64,000 nt of DNA from Hordeum vulgare subsp. vulgare (GCF_904849725.1 NC_058524.1:485901763-485965762), one strand, 5' to 3'. Shown: positions 11,286 to 23,873, counted from the stretch's first letter. Notes: a model not told the origin generated them from the letters alone. Numbers and translations: made by a program.

Positions 11286-13349
11286 ATGACTGAAAACACC
11301 AAACTTTGTGACTCCTCGAATACTAATAGTAATGATTTTATTAGTACTCCGATTGCTCCCGCCACTAGTGCGGAGTCATACGAAATCAATGCCGTTTTGT
11401 TGAATCTTATTATGAAAGAACAATTCTCCGGCCTTCCTAGTGAAGATGCTGCATCCCATCTTAATACCTTCATTGAGCTTTGCGATATGCAAAAGAAGAA
11501 ATATGTGTATAATGATGTGATTAAGTTGAAGCTTTTTCCTTTCCCGTTGCGAGATCGAGCAAAAACTTGGTTTTCGTCTTTGCCGAAAAATAGTATCGAT
11601 TCTCAGGATAAGTGCAAAGATGCTTATATATCCAAGTATTTTCCGCCGGCTAAGATTATCTCCCTCCATAATGATATCATGAATTTTAAGCAACTTGATC
11701 ATGAACATGTTGCACAATCTTGGGAGAGAATGAAATTGATGATTAGAAATTGTCCCGCTCATGGCTTGAGTCTTTGGATGATTATACAAATCTTTTACGC
11801 TGGCTTGAATTTCGCTTCTAGAAATATCTTGGACTCCACCTCAGGTGGAACATTCATGGAAATCACGTTAGGAGAAGCCACAAAACTCCTAGACAACATC
11901 ATGACGAACTACTCTCAGTGGCACATTGAAAGGTCACCTACTAGTAAGAAGGTACACGCTATAGAAGAAATTAACTCGTTGAGTGCTAAGATGGATGAGT
12001 TAATGAATTTGGTTGCAAGTAGAAGTGTTCCTTTAGATCCTAATGATTTTCCCTTGTCTTCTTTGATTGAGATTAGCAATGCTAGCTTGGACGTTAATTT
12101 TGTTGGTAGGAATAATTTTGGCAACAACAATGCTTTTAGAGGAAACTATGTTCCTAGGCCTTTTCCTAGTAACTCCTCTAATAACTTTGGCAACTCCTAC
12201 AACAATACTCATGGAAATTACAATAGATTACCCTCTGATCTAGAGAGTAATATCAAAGAGTTTATCAACTCGCAAAAGATTTTCAATGCGTCCATAGAGG
12301 AAAAACTACTCAAAATTGATGATTTGGCTAAGAGCGTTGATAGAATGTCTAGTGATATTGATGCTTTGAAAGTTAGATGTGCTCCTCCCAAGATCAATAT
12401 GGATGAAACTTTGAAAGCTATGCGTGTTTCCATGAGTGAGAGCAAAGAAAGAACCGCCCAAATTCGTGCTAGACATGAATGGCTTAAAAAGGTGTGTTCT
12501 CGTGATAAGAATCACGAAGATCAAGTGCTTGGTGTGACTCCCATTGAATCTTTGTTTTCTTGTTCAAACCCAATGTTGATGGGGCTGGATATGAATCCAC
12601 TTTGGTTGAAAAGCGCCCCAATGATTCGGAGTCCATCTATCTTGATGCTAAAAAGCATTGAAAGTGGAGTAGAAGATCTTAAAGCTTTGAGTAGTAATGA
12701 AATTACTACTAAGGAATTCAATTATGATAGTTGTTCCTTGATTGAATGCATTTCCTTGATGCAATCCATGTTACACTCTCCACACGCTTATAGCCAAAAC
12801 AAGGCCTTTACCGATCATATCGTCGAAGCTATGATAAAATCTCTTGAAGAGAAACTTGAATTGGAAGTCTCTATCCCTACAAAGCTTCACGATGAGTGGG
12901 AACCTACTATGAAAATCAAAATCAAAAACTATGAATGCAATGCTTTGTGTGATTTGGGTGCTAGTGTTTCCGCGATTCCAAAGTCTTTATGTGATGTTCT
13001 GGGTTTTAATGAGATTGAAGAGTGTTCTCTTAATTTGCATCTTGCGGATTCTACTGTCAAGAAACCCATGACAAGGATCAATGATGTTATTAGTATTGCA
13101 AATAGGAACTATGTACCCGTGGATTTCATTGTGCTTGACATTGATTGCAATCCTACATGCCCTATTATTCTTGGTGGACCTTTCCTAAGGACTATCAGTG
13201 CTATCATCGATGTGAAGGAAGGGAATATGAGATTTCAATTTCCTTTAAATAAGGGCATGGAGAACTTTCCTATAAAGAAAATAAGATTGCCTTATGAATC
13301 CATGATGAGGGCTACTTATGGTTTCAGCACCAAAGACGACGATACGTGA
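11286..13349 (+). CDS. Intact gag-protease polyprotein, 687 aa
   Basis: The only long intact retroelement frame in the window. I start it at ATG 11286 (MTENTKLCDSS) because the upstream extension runs through primer-site sequence. Residues about 95-210 are a retrotransposon gag (capsid-like) domain: LFPFPLRDRAKTWFSSLP, then FPPAKIISLHNDIMNFKQ and ESWERM-like AQSWERMKLMIRNCPAHGL. Residues about 285-320 are Asn/Gly-rich (NNFGNNNAFRGN), replacing a zinc knuckle. The C-terminal third is a retropepsin-like domain with CDLGASVSAIPKSL (active-site D-L-G variant) and the flap-side PIILGGPFLRT. The frame ends TGA at 13349 with no pol behind it. Family knowledge: Gag forms the particle, protease matures it. 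The lack of any stop over 687 codons suggests a fairly recent insertion or selection for trans-mobilisation (inference). Confidence 0.9.
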   Translation: MTENTKLCDSSNTNSNDFISTPIAPATSAESYEINAVLLNLIMKEQFSGLPSEDAASHLNTFIELCDMQKKKYVYNDVIKLKLFPFPLRDRAKTWFSSLPKNSIDSQDKCKDAYISKYFPPAKIISLHNDIMNFKQLDHEHVAQSWERMKLMIRNCPAHGLSLWMIIQIFYAGLNFASRNILDSTSGGTFMEITLGEATKLLDNIMTNYSQWHIERSPTSKKVHAIEEINSLSAKMDELMNLVASRSVPLDPNDFPLSSLIEISNASLDVNFVGRNNFGNNNAFRGNYVPRPFPSNSSNNFGNSYNNTHGNYNRLPSDLESNIKEFINSQKIFNASIEEKLLKIDDLAKSVDRMSSDIDALKVRCAPPKINMDETLKAMRVSMSESKERTAQIRARHEWLKKVCSRDKNHEDQVLGVTPIESLFSCSNPMLMGLDMNPLWLKSAPMIRSPSILMLKSIESGVEDLKALSSNEITTKEFNYDSCSLIECISLMQSMLHSPHAYSQNKAFTDHIVEAMIKSLEEKLELEVSIPTKLHDEWEPTMKIKIKNYECNALCDLGASVSAIPKSLCDVLGFNEIEECSLNLHLADSTVKKPMTRINDVISIANRNYVPVDFIVLDIDCNPTCPIILGGPFLRTISAIIDVKEGNMRFQFPLNKGMENFPIKKIRLPYESMMRATYGFSTKDDDT

Positions 13350-16023
13350 TTCTATCGCTTTTTGCCTAGCTAAGGGCGTTAAACAATAGCGCTTGTTCGG
13401 AGGCAACCCAATGAATTTATCTTTTTATTTCTCTTTTGTTGCGTCCACACCATCATTATTCTGTTGTAATTGTGTTTTTTGTGTTTCTTTTTGTGTTTGA
13501 GCCAAGCAAAACCTTTATGACTAGTCTTGGTGATGGTTGTTTGATCCTGTTGAAAAAACAGAGAAACTTTTCGCTCACGAGATGATTTTTCATTTTTATT
13601 CAGAAAGAGATTTTGAGTTGATTCTTTTTTCTGCTGGTTTATATAACTTTTAAACAGGCATTCGTAAGTTTTCAGAATTTGTGAAGTACCATAATATACG
13701 AAGTATACAGATTGCTACAGACTGGTCTGTTTTTGACAGATTATATTTTTGTTGAGTTGGTTGCTTGTTTTGATGAAACTATGGACAGTATCGGGGGGTA
13801 CTAGACATGGAAAAGTGAGAATACAATAGCCCAACACCAATATAAATAGAAATCAAGATTTCTACAGTACCAAAAGAGGTGGTAGTTTGTTTTCTTGTGC
13901 TAGTGATATCATGAGTTTCTGTTTAAGTTTTGTGTTGTGAAATTTTCAAGTTTTGGGTGATGTTCTCATGGACAAAGAGATAAGGAGTGGAAAGAGCTCA
14001 AGCTTGGGGATGCCCAAGGCATCCCAAGCCAAATTCAAGGACACCAAAAAGCCTAAGCTTGGGGATGCCCCGGGAAGGCATCAACTCTTTCGTCTTCAAT
14101 CCATCGGTAACATTACTTGGAGCTATATTTTAATTCACCACATGATATTTGTTTTGCTTGGAGCGTCTTGTATCGTAGGAGTCTTTTCTTTTTGTTGTGT
14201 CACAATCATCCTTGCTGCACACCTTTAGAGAGAGACATGCACTCATCGTGATTTTGCTAGAATGCTCATCGTGCTGCACTTATATCTTTTGAGCTAGATA
14301 ATTTGGCTCTATGTGCTTCACTTAGATCTTTTAGAGCACGGCGGTGCGTGACTTGGTAGTTGGCTTATGCTATGAAAGTAGTCCCAAAGGTGATAGGTAC
14401 CCAAAGAGGATACAAAAACTTCCATCTTCATGTGCATTGAGTAGAAAGAGAAGTCTCGATTTCTCTCAATTAGTTTTGAGACATGGATTTGGTAATATTA
14501 AGAGTTATGTTAGTACGGTGTTGTGAATCTAGAAATACTTGTGTTGAAGTTAGTGATTCCCGTAACATGCACGTATGGTGAACCGCTATGTTAGGAAGTC
14601 GGAGCATAATTAATCTATTGATTGTCATCCTTTGTGTTGAGGTCGGGATCGCGCGATGGTTAACACCTACCAACCCTTCCCCTAGGAGTATGCATTTAGC
14701 ACTTTGTTTCGATTACTAATAAAAACTTTCACAACAAGTATGTGAGTTCTTCATGACTAATGTGAGTCCACGGTATAGATGCACCTTCACCTTCCACCAT
14801 TGCTAGCCTCTCTAGTGCCGCGCAATTCTCGCCGGTACACAAACCCACCATATGCCTTCCTCAAAACAGCCACCATCCCTACCTACTATGGCATTTTCAT
14901 AGCCATTCCGAGATATATTGCCATGCAACTCCCACCGTTCCGTCTCATGACTTGTGTCGTCAGTCTCATATTGCCATTGCATGATCGTAAGATAGCTAGC
15001 GAGATGTTTCAACGTCATACGCCAAGCTAGATCGTTGCACATCTCGGTACACTGCCAGAGGCATTTCCTATAGAGTCATCATCGTTCTAAGCTTTGAGTT
15101 GTGAGTAAATAAAAGTGTGATGATCATCATTGTTAGAGCATTGTCCCAGGTGAGGAAAGAAATAAAAAAAATAGGCCAAAGAGCCCAAACAAAAAAAAAT
15201 AGAAAAAAAGAGGCCTAAGTGCCCAAATAAAAAAAGAGAAAAATAGAGAAGGGACAATGCTACTATCTTTTTCCACACTTCATAATAGCACCATGTTCAT
15301 CATGATTGAGAGCTTCTTTCTTTGTCACTACCATATGCTAGTGGGAATCTTCATTATATAACTTGTCTTGTATATTCCAATGATGGGCTTCCTCAAAATT
15401 GCCCTAGGTCTTCGTGAGCAAGCAAGTTGGATGCACACCCACTAGTTCTCCTTTTGAGCTTTGACATACTTATAGCTCTAGGGCATCCTTTGTATGGCAA
15501 TCCCTACACATTCACATTGATATCTATTAATGGGCATCTCCATAGCCCTTTGATACGCCGAGTCAATGTGACCATCTCCTCCTTTTTGCCTCACAACCAC
15601 CACCACACTCTATTCCACCGATAGTGCTATATCCATGGCTCACGCTCATGTATTGCGTGATAGTTATAAAAAGTTTGAGAAAGTAAGAGTGCAAAAATAA
15701 TTACTTGGCCAATACCCGGGTTGTGCATGATTTACATTAGTTGTGTGAGGATGATGGAGCATAGCCAGACTATATGATTTTGTAGTGATAACTTTCCTTG
15801 GCCTTGTTATTTTGAAAGTTCATGATTACCTTGCTAGTTTGCTTGAAGTATTATTGTTTCCATGTCAATAGCAAACTATTGTTTTGAATCTTACGGATCT
15901 GAACATTCATGTCACATGAAAGAAGTTGCAAAGGACAACTATGCTAGGTAGCATTCCACATCAAAAATTCAGTCTTTATCACTTCCCTACTCGAGGACGA
16001 GCAGGAGTTAAGCTTGGGATGCT
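13350..16023 (+). other. Non-coding tail between gag-protease and 3' LTR
   Basis: About 2.7 kb with no supported ORF. Two copies of AAGCTTGGGGATGCCC (about 14002 and 14056) and AAGCTTGGGATGCT just before the 3' LTR look like duplicated polypurine-tract-like blocks. 15150-15260 is A-rich with 'aggccaaagagccc' type repeats, common in these elements. Normally this space would hold pol. Confidence 0.7.
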
Positions 16024-17550
16024 TGATACATCTCCAACATATCTATAATTTTTGATGGTTTCATGCTATTATCTTGTCAAACTTTGGATGTTTTGTATGC
16101 CTTTTTTATCTTTTTTGGGACTAACTTATTAACTCAGTGCCAAATGTCAGTTCCTTTTTTCGTGTTTTTGACCCTTTTCAGAGGAGGATTTTGAACGGAG
16201 TCCAAACGGAATGAAACTTCCAAAAAGATTTTTTCCGAAACGGAAGAAGATCGGGAAGCTTGAGAACCAAGGCAGGAGGTCTCCAGGGACCCCACAAGTC
16301 CCCTAGCCGCGGCCAGGGGGCCCGCGCCTCCCAGGCTTGTGGGCTCCCTGGGCCACCTCTGTCCTAGGTCTTTCGCCTATATTTTCCCAAAAATTCCAGA
16401 AAAAATCAGGAGATCATCAGAAGTACTTTTCCACCGCCGCAAGATCCCATCTGGGGCACGTTCTGGTGCCCTGTCGGAGGGGGGATTCGGATACCGAGGG
16501 CTTCTTCATCAACACCATGACCTCTCCGATGATGCGTGAGTAGTTCACCATAGGCCTACGGGTCCATAGCTAGTAGCTAGATGACTTCTTCTCTCTCTTG
16601 GATCTTCAATACAAAGTTCTCCATGATCTTCATGGAGATCTATCCAATGTAATCTTCTTTTGCGGTGTGTATGTCGAGATCCGATGAATTGGGGATTTAT
16701 GATCAGATTATCTATGAATCTTATTTGAGTTTCTTCTGATCTCTCTTATGCATGATTTCATATCCTTGTAATTCTCTTTGAGTTGTGGGTTTTATTTGGC
16801 CAACTAGATCTATGATTCCTGCTATCGGAGAAGTGCTTGGTTTTGGGTTCATACCATGTGGTGACCTCACCCAGTGACAGAAGGGGTAGCGAGGCACGCA
16901 TTGTGTTGTTGCCATCAAGGGTTGAAAGATGGGATTTTCATCATTGGTTTGAGATTATCCCTCTACATCATGTCATCTTGCTTAAGGCGTTACTCTGTTC
17001 GTCATGAACTAAATACACTAGATGCATGCTGGATAGCTGTCGATGTGTGGAGTAATAGTAGTACATGTAGAAAGTATCGGTCTACTTGTATTGAACGTGA
17101 TGCCTATATGTATGATCATTGCCTTAGATATCGTCATGACTTTGCGCGGTTCTATCAATTGCTCGACAGTAATTTGTTCACTCACCGTAATATTTGCTAT
17201 TTTGAGAGAAGCCTCTAGTGAACACTATGGCCCACGGGTCTACTCCACACCATATTTTCAGTCTTACTCTTTTACTTCGTTGCACTTCTCGCCTTCAGAT
17301 CTCACTTTGCAATCAATCTTGAACGGATTGACAACCCCTTTATAGCGTTGGGTGCAAGCTCGTTTGTGCTTGCGCAGGTACTCTGGACTTGACGAGATTC
17401 TCCTACTGGATTGATACCTTGGTTCTCAAACTGAGGGAAATACTTACTCTCCTGTGCTGCACCACCCTTTCCTCTTCAAGGGAAAAACCAACGCAGGCCC
17501 AGCCTCCGTCAACGTGTCATTCTCTGGCACTGTTGTCTGTTGCCGTAGCA
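16024..17550 (+). repeat. 3' LTR of the gag-protease element
   Basis: Starts TGATACATCTCCAACAT (CG to CA change against the 5' LTR start, as expected for methyl-C decay) and ends GCCGTAGCA. Uninterrupted, 1527 bp. Flanked on the right by the ATGAC target duplication. Confidence 0.9.
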
Positions 17551-19070
17551 ATGACCCACAAGTGTAGGGGATCTATAGTAGTCCTTTCGATAAGAGTGTC
17601 GAACCCAACGAGGAGCAGAAGGATCTGACAAGTTGTTTTCGGCAAGGTATTCTGTGGAAGCACTGAAATTATCAGTAACGGATAGTTGTGTGGTAAGATG
17701 GTTCGTAGAAAGTAGCAAGTAACAATAGTAAAAGAGGTGCAGCAAAGTGGCCCAATCCATTTTGTAGCAAGGGAAAAGCATGGATAAACTCTTATAGGAG
17801 GTAAAGCGCTCCCGAGGACACATGGGAATTTCTGTCAAGCTAGTTTTCATCATGTTCATATGATTCGCGTTCGCTACTTTGATAGTTTGATATGTGGGTG
17901 GACCGGTGCTTGGGTGCTGCCCTTACTTGGACAAACATCACACTTATGATTAACCCCTCTCGCAAGCATCCACAACTACGAAAGAAGAATTAAGACAAAG
18001 TCTAACCATAGCATTAAACTTGTGGATCCAAATCAGCCCCTTACGAAGCAACGCATAAACTAGGGTTTAAGCTTTTGTCACTCTAGAAACCCATCATCTA
18101 CTTATTACTTCCCAATGCCTTCCTCTTTGCCCAAATAACGGTGAAGTGTTATGTAGTCGACGTTCACATAACACCACTAGCGGAAAAACAACATACAACG
18201 CATCAAAATATTGAACGAATACCAAATTCACATGACTACTTATAGCAAGACTTATCCCATGTCCTCAGGAACAAAAGTGACTACTCACAAAGCATAATTA
18301 TGTTCATGACCAGAGAGGTATTGAATAGCATCAAGGATATGAACATATAATCTTCCACCGAGTAATCCAACTAGCATCAACTACAAAGAGTAATTAACAC
18401 TACTAGCAACCTTACAAGTACCAATCGGAGTCGCGAGATGGAGATTGGTTACAAGAGATGAACTAGGGTTTGGAGATGAGATGGTGCTGATGAAGATGTT
18501 GATGGTGATGAGTCCCCTCCGATGAGAGGAGTATTGGTGATGACGATGGCGATGATTTCCCGCTCCGGGAGGGAAGTTTCCTCGGCAGGACGGCCTTGCC
18601 GGAGCTCTAGATTGGTTCTGCTCATGTTCCGCCTCGTGGCGGTGGCGATTCCTTCCGAAAGCCTCCTCCTGATTTTTTCTGGAACGAAACCCTCCTTATA
18701 GAAAAAGATGGTAGCCAGAGGGCCAACAGGGAGCCCACAAGCCCCCTAGGCGCGGCCAGGGGGGTAGGCCGCGCCTAGCAGGCTTCTGGCCTCCTGGTGG
18801 GTCCCCTCTAGTACTTCTTCTGCCCAGTATTTTTTTATAAATTCAAAAATAATTCCTTGTTGATTTTCACGGCTTTTGGAGTTGCGCAGAATAGGTATCT
18901 CAAACTTGCTCCTTTTTCAGGCCAGAATTCCAGCTACCGGCATTCTCCCTCTTCATGTAAACCTTATAAAATAAGAAAGAAAAGGCATAAGTATTGTACC
19001 GTAAAGTGTAATAACAACCCATAAAGCAATAAATATCAACATAAAAGCATGATGCAAAATGGACGTATCA
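17551..19070 (-). repeat. Gypsy LTR B (middle LTR), main part
   Basis: Continues the LTR stub at 6890-6896; together TG-ATGAC-CCACAAGTG restores the LTR end. Ends GGACGTATCA at 19070. It serves as 3' LTR for the internal region on its right: minus-strand polypurine tract AGCTTGGGGGAGT lies at 19071-19083. Confidence 0.87.
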
Positions 19071-20613
19071 ACTCCCCCAAGCTTAGACTTCGCTTGTCCT
19101 CAAGCGGAAACCAAGATCAATAAATATGCCCACATGTTTAGAGAGAGAGTTGTCGACAAAACAAAATACGGACATGCAGGCATCATGATCATAATCAGAA
19201 CAGCAATAACATCATATAATCTCTGATGCTCAAGTGATAATTCCTTCACAAAGTAAAGTATGGGTCAAGAACCTTATTGAGAATTAACAACCAATAGCCT
19301 TTAGTCATTGAAGCAATTGCAATTTATCATATCACCGGAAAGAGTCAAGTAAGAGCTTGTAGAGCAAATGCACATACTCAATCATCCTTTCGTCTTCTAC
19401 AATTGCTACAACTCACGTGGTACTCACGAGATCATAGTTTCAGTCGGACACAGAGAAAGATAGGGGCTTATAGTTTCGCCTCCCAACTATTTACCTCAAG
19501 GGTAATGTCAACAATAATATTTCATGAATACTTACTTCCAAGTTGACATATGAATATAGATCTTTCCCTAGCATATGACGTTAGCCAAGATAAAGGCGAA
19601 AAAAGGAATTGGTGTCGATCACCATGACACTTTAAAGGAAAAAAAGTAAAGGTACAAGATAGGCCCTCTGCAGAGGGAAGCAGAGGTTGTCATGCGCTTT
19701 TGAGGTTTGGATGTGTGACCTCTTAGTGTGAAGGAACATCACTTTATATTGCCTCCTGTGATAAAGAACTTTATTATGCAGTCTGTCGCTTTTATGTCTC
19801 CCTCATCACAGGTTCGTACAAAGCTTATTTTCCACACACTAATAGATCATACATATTTAAGGAGCAATTTTTATTCCTTGCACCGATGAAAACTTACTTG
19901 AGGGATCTTCTTCAATCCATAGGTAGGTATGGTGGACTCTCATGGAAAAACCGGGTTGAAGGTTTATGGATGCACAAGTAGCATCTCTACTTAGTGCGGA
20001 AGTTTTGGATGATATGAGGTGGAAGCAATCATCACATGCTAAGGGATCTCTAGTCATATAATCATTGTTCGGAACCAAGCAAACATAATTCATTATGTTT
20101 TCTTCCTTGTCCAACATCTACTTCTAAGCATGTAATAGTTTAGTGAGTGTTCACAATCATAGATGATGCCCAAGATGATATATTTATATGTGAACCTCTC
20201 TTTCTTTATTACTTCCTATTAATTGCAGCAATGACCAAGGTCTATGTTTGTCCACCCACAACAAGTTTCAATCAACATTCTTTTTATATGTGAAGTCATC
20301 ACTTCCCATAAGATCATTACATGATCTTTCATGCTTTTGTTCTTTTATCATTCTTTTCTTTCAAATCATGGCATGAAGCAAGGCCCTTAACTAAAACACT
20401 CTTTATTATATGGCTTACAAACTCGAATACATTGGGGGTGACACAAAGCAAAACTCAAGCCTAAAACACTAAGAACTTTATTCTACTAGAGAAAGATAAA
20501 ACCAAAAAGGATCGAACTAAGAAAAGGTAAAGGCAAAAGATGTGATGGTGATACGATACCGGGGAAACTCCCCCAAGCTTGGCACAAGCCAAGGGGATTT
20601 CCCATACTCGTGC
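19071..20613 (-). other. Non-coding tail of the Gypsy element with polypurine tract
   Basis: The polypurine tract abuts LTR B. The rest is AT-rich, without credible ORFs, and colinear with 5356-6889. A second purine-rich copy (GCCAAGCTTGGGGGAGT on the minus strand) lies near 20570-20590, again suggesting duplicated tract-like blocks in this family. Confidence 0.7.
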
Positions 20614-21030
20614 TTAGTTGTCTTCCTTCGAAGGTGATGGTGGTGGAGTTGTTGCAGAGGTCTTGAACTTGTTTAATTTCCTCTTGAGCACAAAATTCTA
20701 CTCCTTCAGATCATTAATTTCCTCTTCAAGCCTCAACACCCTTTGGCATAATTCTTGCTTACTCTCCTGCAAAATACGAGAAGGGATAAGAAAACTCTTA
20801 GGCTTCTTCCTTGAGTCAGGGAGGCTCGACTTCTTGAACTCCACATGTGTGTCTCCAGGTTGGGGTAGAGGAGCCTCCTCTTCATCGGAAGTGGTTCCTT
20901 CCTTCCCCTTGGGATCATAATCTTCTTCCTCGTCAGTGGTCCAACCATAATGATCCAGGTCCCCATAGACCTTGGGGTTAGCAAGGTAATCGGCCACATA
21001 GATCTCCCCCTCTGAATCTTGAGAAGACAT
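20614..21030 (-). pseudogene. Small extra ORF 3' of pol, acidic/coiled-coil protein, one premature stop
   Basis: ATG at 21030 (MSSQDSEGEIYVADYLA). The N-terminal half is acidic (TTDEEEDYDPKGKEG, SDEEEAPLP). The C-terminal half is basic then heptad-like (RVLRLEEEINDLKE), followed by an in-frame TAG after about 110 codons. Beyond it the frame stays open through NFVLKRKLNKFKTSATT to a second stop at 20614, which I take as the original end (about 138 aa). It lies between integrase and the 3' LTR, same strand as pol, where Athila-type elements may carry an additional ORF. No catalytic motif; function unknown. Confidence 0.55.
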
Positions 21031-21311
21031 CTTGCCCTAAATCTGCAGCAGAAACAGGCTCGAAACGAAATAGAGGATATTTGCGTGATACGAGGGTCAG
21101 ACTTTTCGGGAGAATATATAATGAATTTTCTCGACCAGAAGGAGTACTCCGCAAGAAAACGGAGTCCGGGAGGCACACGAGGTGGTCACAAGCCCCCCAG
21201 GCGCGGACAGGGGGTGGCCCGCGCCTGGCAGGCTTGTCGTCTCCTCGTGCGCTTTCTGGACTACTTTAAATTTTTCTAATTTTCTAAAAATTCCAAAACA
21301 GAGAAAATTTC

Positions 21312-23873
21312 CTACTGCAAAAGTTTTGGAGTCGGTTTACTTACCGAATCACATACCTCTTCGTTTCCGGAGTCTGAAACAGGCTCATATATATCCCTTA
21401 TGTACTCCTGCGGAGTTATGGTATTGATAATATTGCTTTCAACATTTATGGGAGTACCTGAGATATAATGCTTGATTCTTTGCCCATTTACCACTCTTGG
21501 AAAATTACCTTCCGTGTTGTTGATCTTGATGGCACCAGAACGATATACTTCCTCAACAATCTAAGGACCTTCCCATTTGGAGAGAAGCTTGCGTGCAAAA
21601 AATCTTAAACGAGAATTATATAGCAAGACATAATCACCTACATTGAACTCACGTTTTTGTATCCTTTTATCATGCCACCTCTTAACCTTTTCTTTGAACA
21701 ACATGGCATTTTCATATGCCTGAGTTCTCCATTCATCAAGTGAGCTAATATCAAATAACCTCTTCTCACCAGCAAGTTTGAAATCAAACTTGAGCTCTTT
21801 GATTGCCCAATAAGCCTTATGCTCTAGCTCAAGAGGTAAATGACATGCTTTACAGTAAACCATTTTGTACGGAGACATGCCCATGGGATTCTTATAAGCA
21901 GTTCTATAAGCCCACAGTGCATCATCGAGCTTTTTAGACCAATTCTTTCTAGACCTATTAACAGTCTTTTGCAGAATTAGTTTAATCTCTCTATTACTTA
22001 GCTCTACTTAACCACTGGACTGAGGGTGATAGGGAGATCCAATTCTATGGTTGACATCATACTTAGCAAGCGTTTTACGGAAAGCACCATGAATGAAATG
22101 TGAACCACCATCGGTCATTAGATATCTAGGGACTCCAAATCTAGGGAAAATAACTTCTCTAAGCATCCTGATAGAGGTGTTGTGATCAGCACTACTAGTT
22201 GGGATAGCTTCTACCCACTTAGTAACGTAATCAACAGCAACTAGGATATGAGTATACCTGTTCGATTTTGGAAAAGGTCCCATATAATTAAAACCCCAAA
22301 CATCAAATGGTTCAATGACAAGCGAATAATTCATAGGCATTTCCTGACGTTTACTAATATTACCTATTCTTTGACATTCGTCACAAGACAAGACAAACTT
22401 ACGGGCATCCTTGAAGAGAGTGGGCCCATAGAAACCTGATTGCAATGCCTTGTGTGCAGTTCTATCTCCCGCATGGTGTCCTCCGTAAGCCTCGGAGTGA
22501 CACTTCTGTAGGATCTGTCCCTGTTCATGTTCAGGTACACAACGTCTAATAACACCATCTACTCCTTCCTTATAAAGGTGAGGATCATCCCAAAAGTAAT
22601 GTCTCAAATCAAAGAAGAATTTCTTCTTTTGCTGGTATGAGAAACTAGGTGGTATATATTTGGCAACGATATAGTTTGCATAATCAACATACCACGGTGT
22701 ACTACGTGAAGCATTGATGACATTCAATTGCTCATCAGGAAAGTTATCATCAATAGGTTGTGGATCATCAAGAACATTCTCCAACCTAGACAAGTTATAT
22801 GCTACGGGGTTCTCAGCACCCTTCCTATCAACAACATGCAAATCAAATTCTTGTAGCAAGAGATCCCATCTGATAAGTCTAGGTTTAGCATCTTTCTTTT
22901 CCATGAGATACTTAATAGAAGCGTGATCAGTGTGAATAGTGACTTTGGAATCAACTATGTAAGATCTAAACTTTTCACATGCAAACACGACTCCTAAAAA
23001 TTCCTTTTCAGTAGTAGCATAGTTTCTTTGGGCACTGTCTAGAGTTTTACTAGCATAGTGAATAACATTCAACTTCTTATCAACTCTTTGTCCTAGAACA
23101 GCGCCAACAACATAATCACTAGCATCACACATGATTTCAAAAGGTAAGTTCCAATCAGGTGGTTGAACAATAGGCGTAGTTATCAAGGCCTTTTTAATTA
23201 TTTCGAATGCTTCCTCACAATCATCGTCAAAAACAAAAGGAATATCCTTTTGTAAGAGATTGGTAAGAGGCCTAGAAATCTTAGAAAGGTCCTTAATGAA
23301 CCTTCGATAGAAACCAGCATGACCTAGGAAACTTCTTATACCTTTGATATCTGTAGGGCATGGCATTTTCTCGATCACATCAACCTTAGCCTTATCGACT
23401 TCAATACCTCTTTCAGAAATTTTATGTCCTAACATGATGCCTTCATTAACCATAAAGTGGCACTTCTCCCAATTCAATACAAGGTTGGTATCTTTACATA
23501 TTTGCAAAACTCGATCAAGGTTGCTGAGGCAATCATCAAAAGAAAACCCGTAAACGGAGAAGTCATCCATGAAAACCTCAACACTCTTTTCACAAAAGTC
23601 AGAGAATATAGCCATCATACATCTTTGAAAGGTAGCAGGTGCATTACATAAGCCAAAAGGCATACGTCTGTAAGCAAAGGTACCGAAAGGGAAGGTGAAA
23701 GTGGTTTTCTCCTGATGAGATTGTGCAACAGGTATTTGGGAGAAACCAGAATAACCATCTAGAAAGCAGAAGTGTGTGTGTTTAGACAATCTTTCTAGCA
23801 TTTGGTCAACAAAAGGCAAAGGGTAATGATCTTTCCTAGTGGCCTTATTCAGTTTCCTAAAATCAATCACCAT
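21312..23873 (-). pseudogene. Gypsy pol: reverse transcriptase, RNase H, integrase (C-terminal part)
   Basis: One continuous frame from 23873 to 21312 with two nonsense codons (22008-22010, after PYHPQSSG; 21561-21563, after LSKWEGP) and no frameshift. Reverse transcriptase: MVIDFRKLN at the 5' edge, [27 protein letters not shown] and the catalytic FMDDFSVYG near 23573. RNase [31 protein letters not shown]. Integrase: H2C2 finger ([18 protein letters not shown]) and the core with [18 protein letters not shown]. The first catalytic Asp of the core is Asn here, so the integrase would be dead even without the stops. The N-terminal part of pol is separated by the CACTA insertion and continues at 32743. 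Confidence 0.92.

Larger units (their letters stand above)
6897..17550 (+). mobile_element. Gypsy (Athila-lineage) element with gag-protease only
   Basis: Plus-strand LTR retrotransposon bounded by TGATACGTCTCC (6897) and GCCGTAGCA (17550), with a perfect target duplication ATGAC at 6892-6896 and 17551-17555. It inserted two bases inside the outer end of LTR B. 5' LTR 6897-11051 (interrupted), primer site 11062-11079, gag-protease CDS 11286-13349, non-coding 13350-16023, 3' LTR 16024-17550. No reverse transcriptase, RNase H or integrase motif was found between the CDS and the 3' LTR, so it would need these in trans from a related element. Confidence 0.88.
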
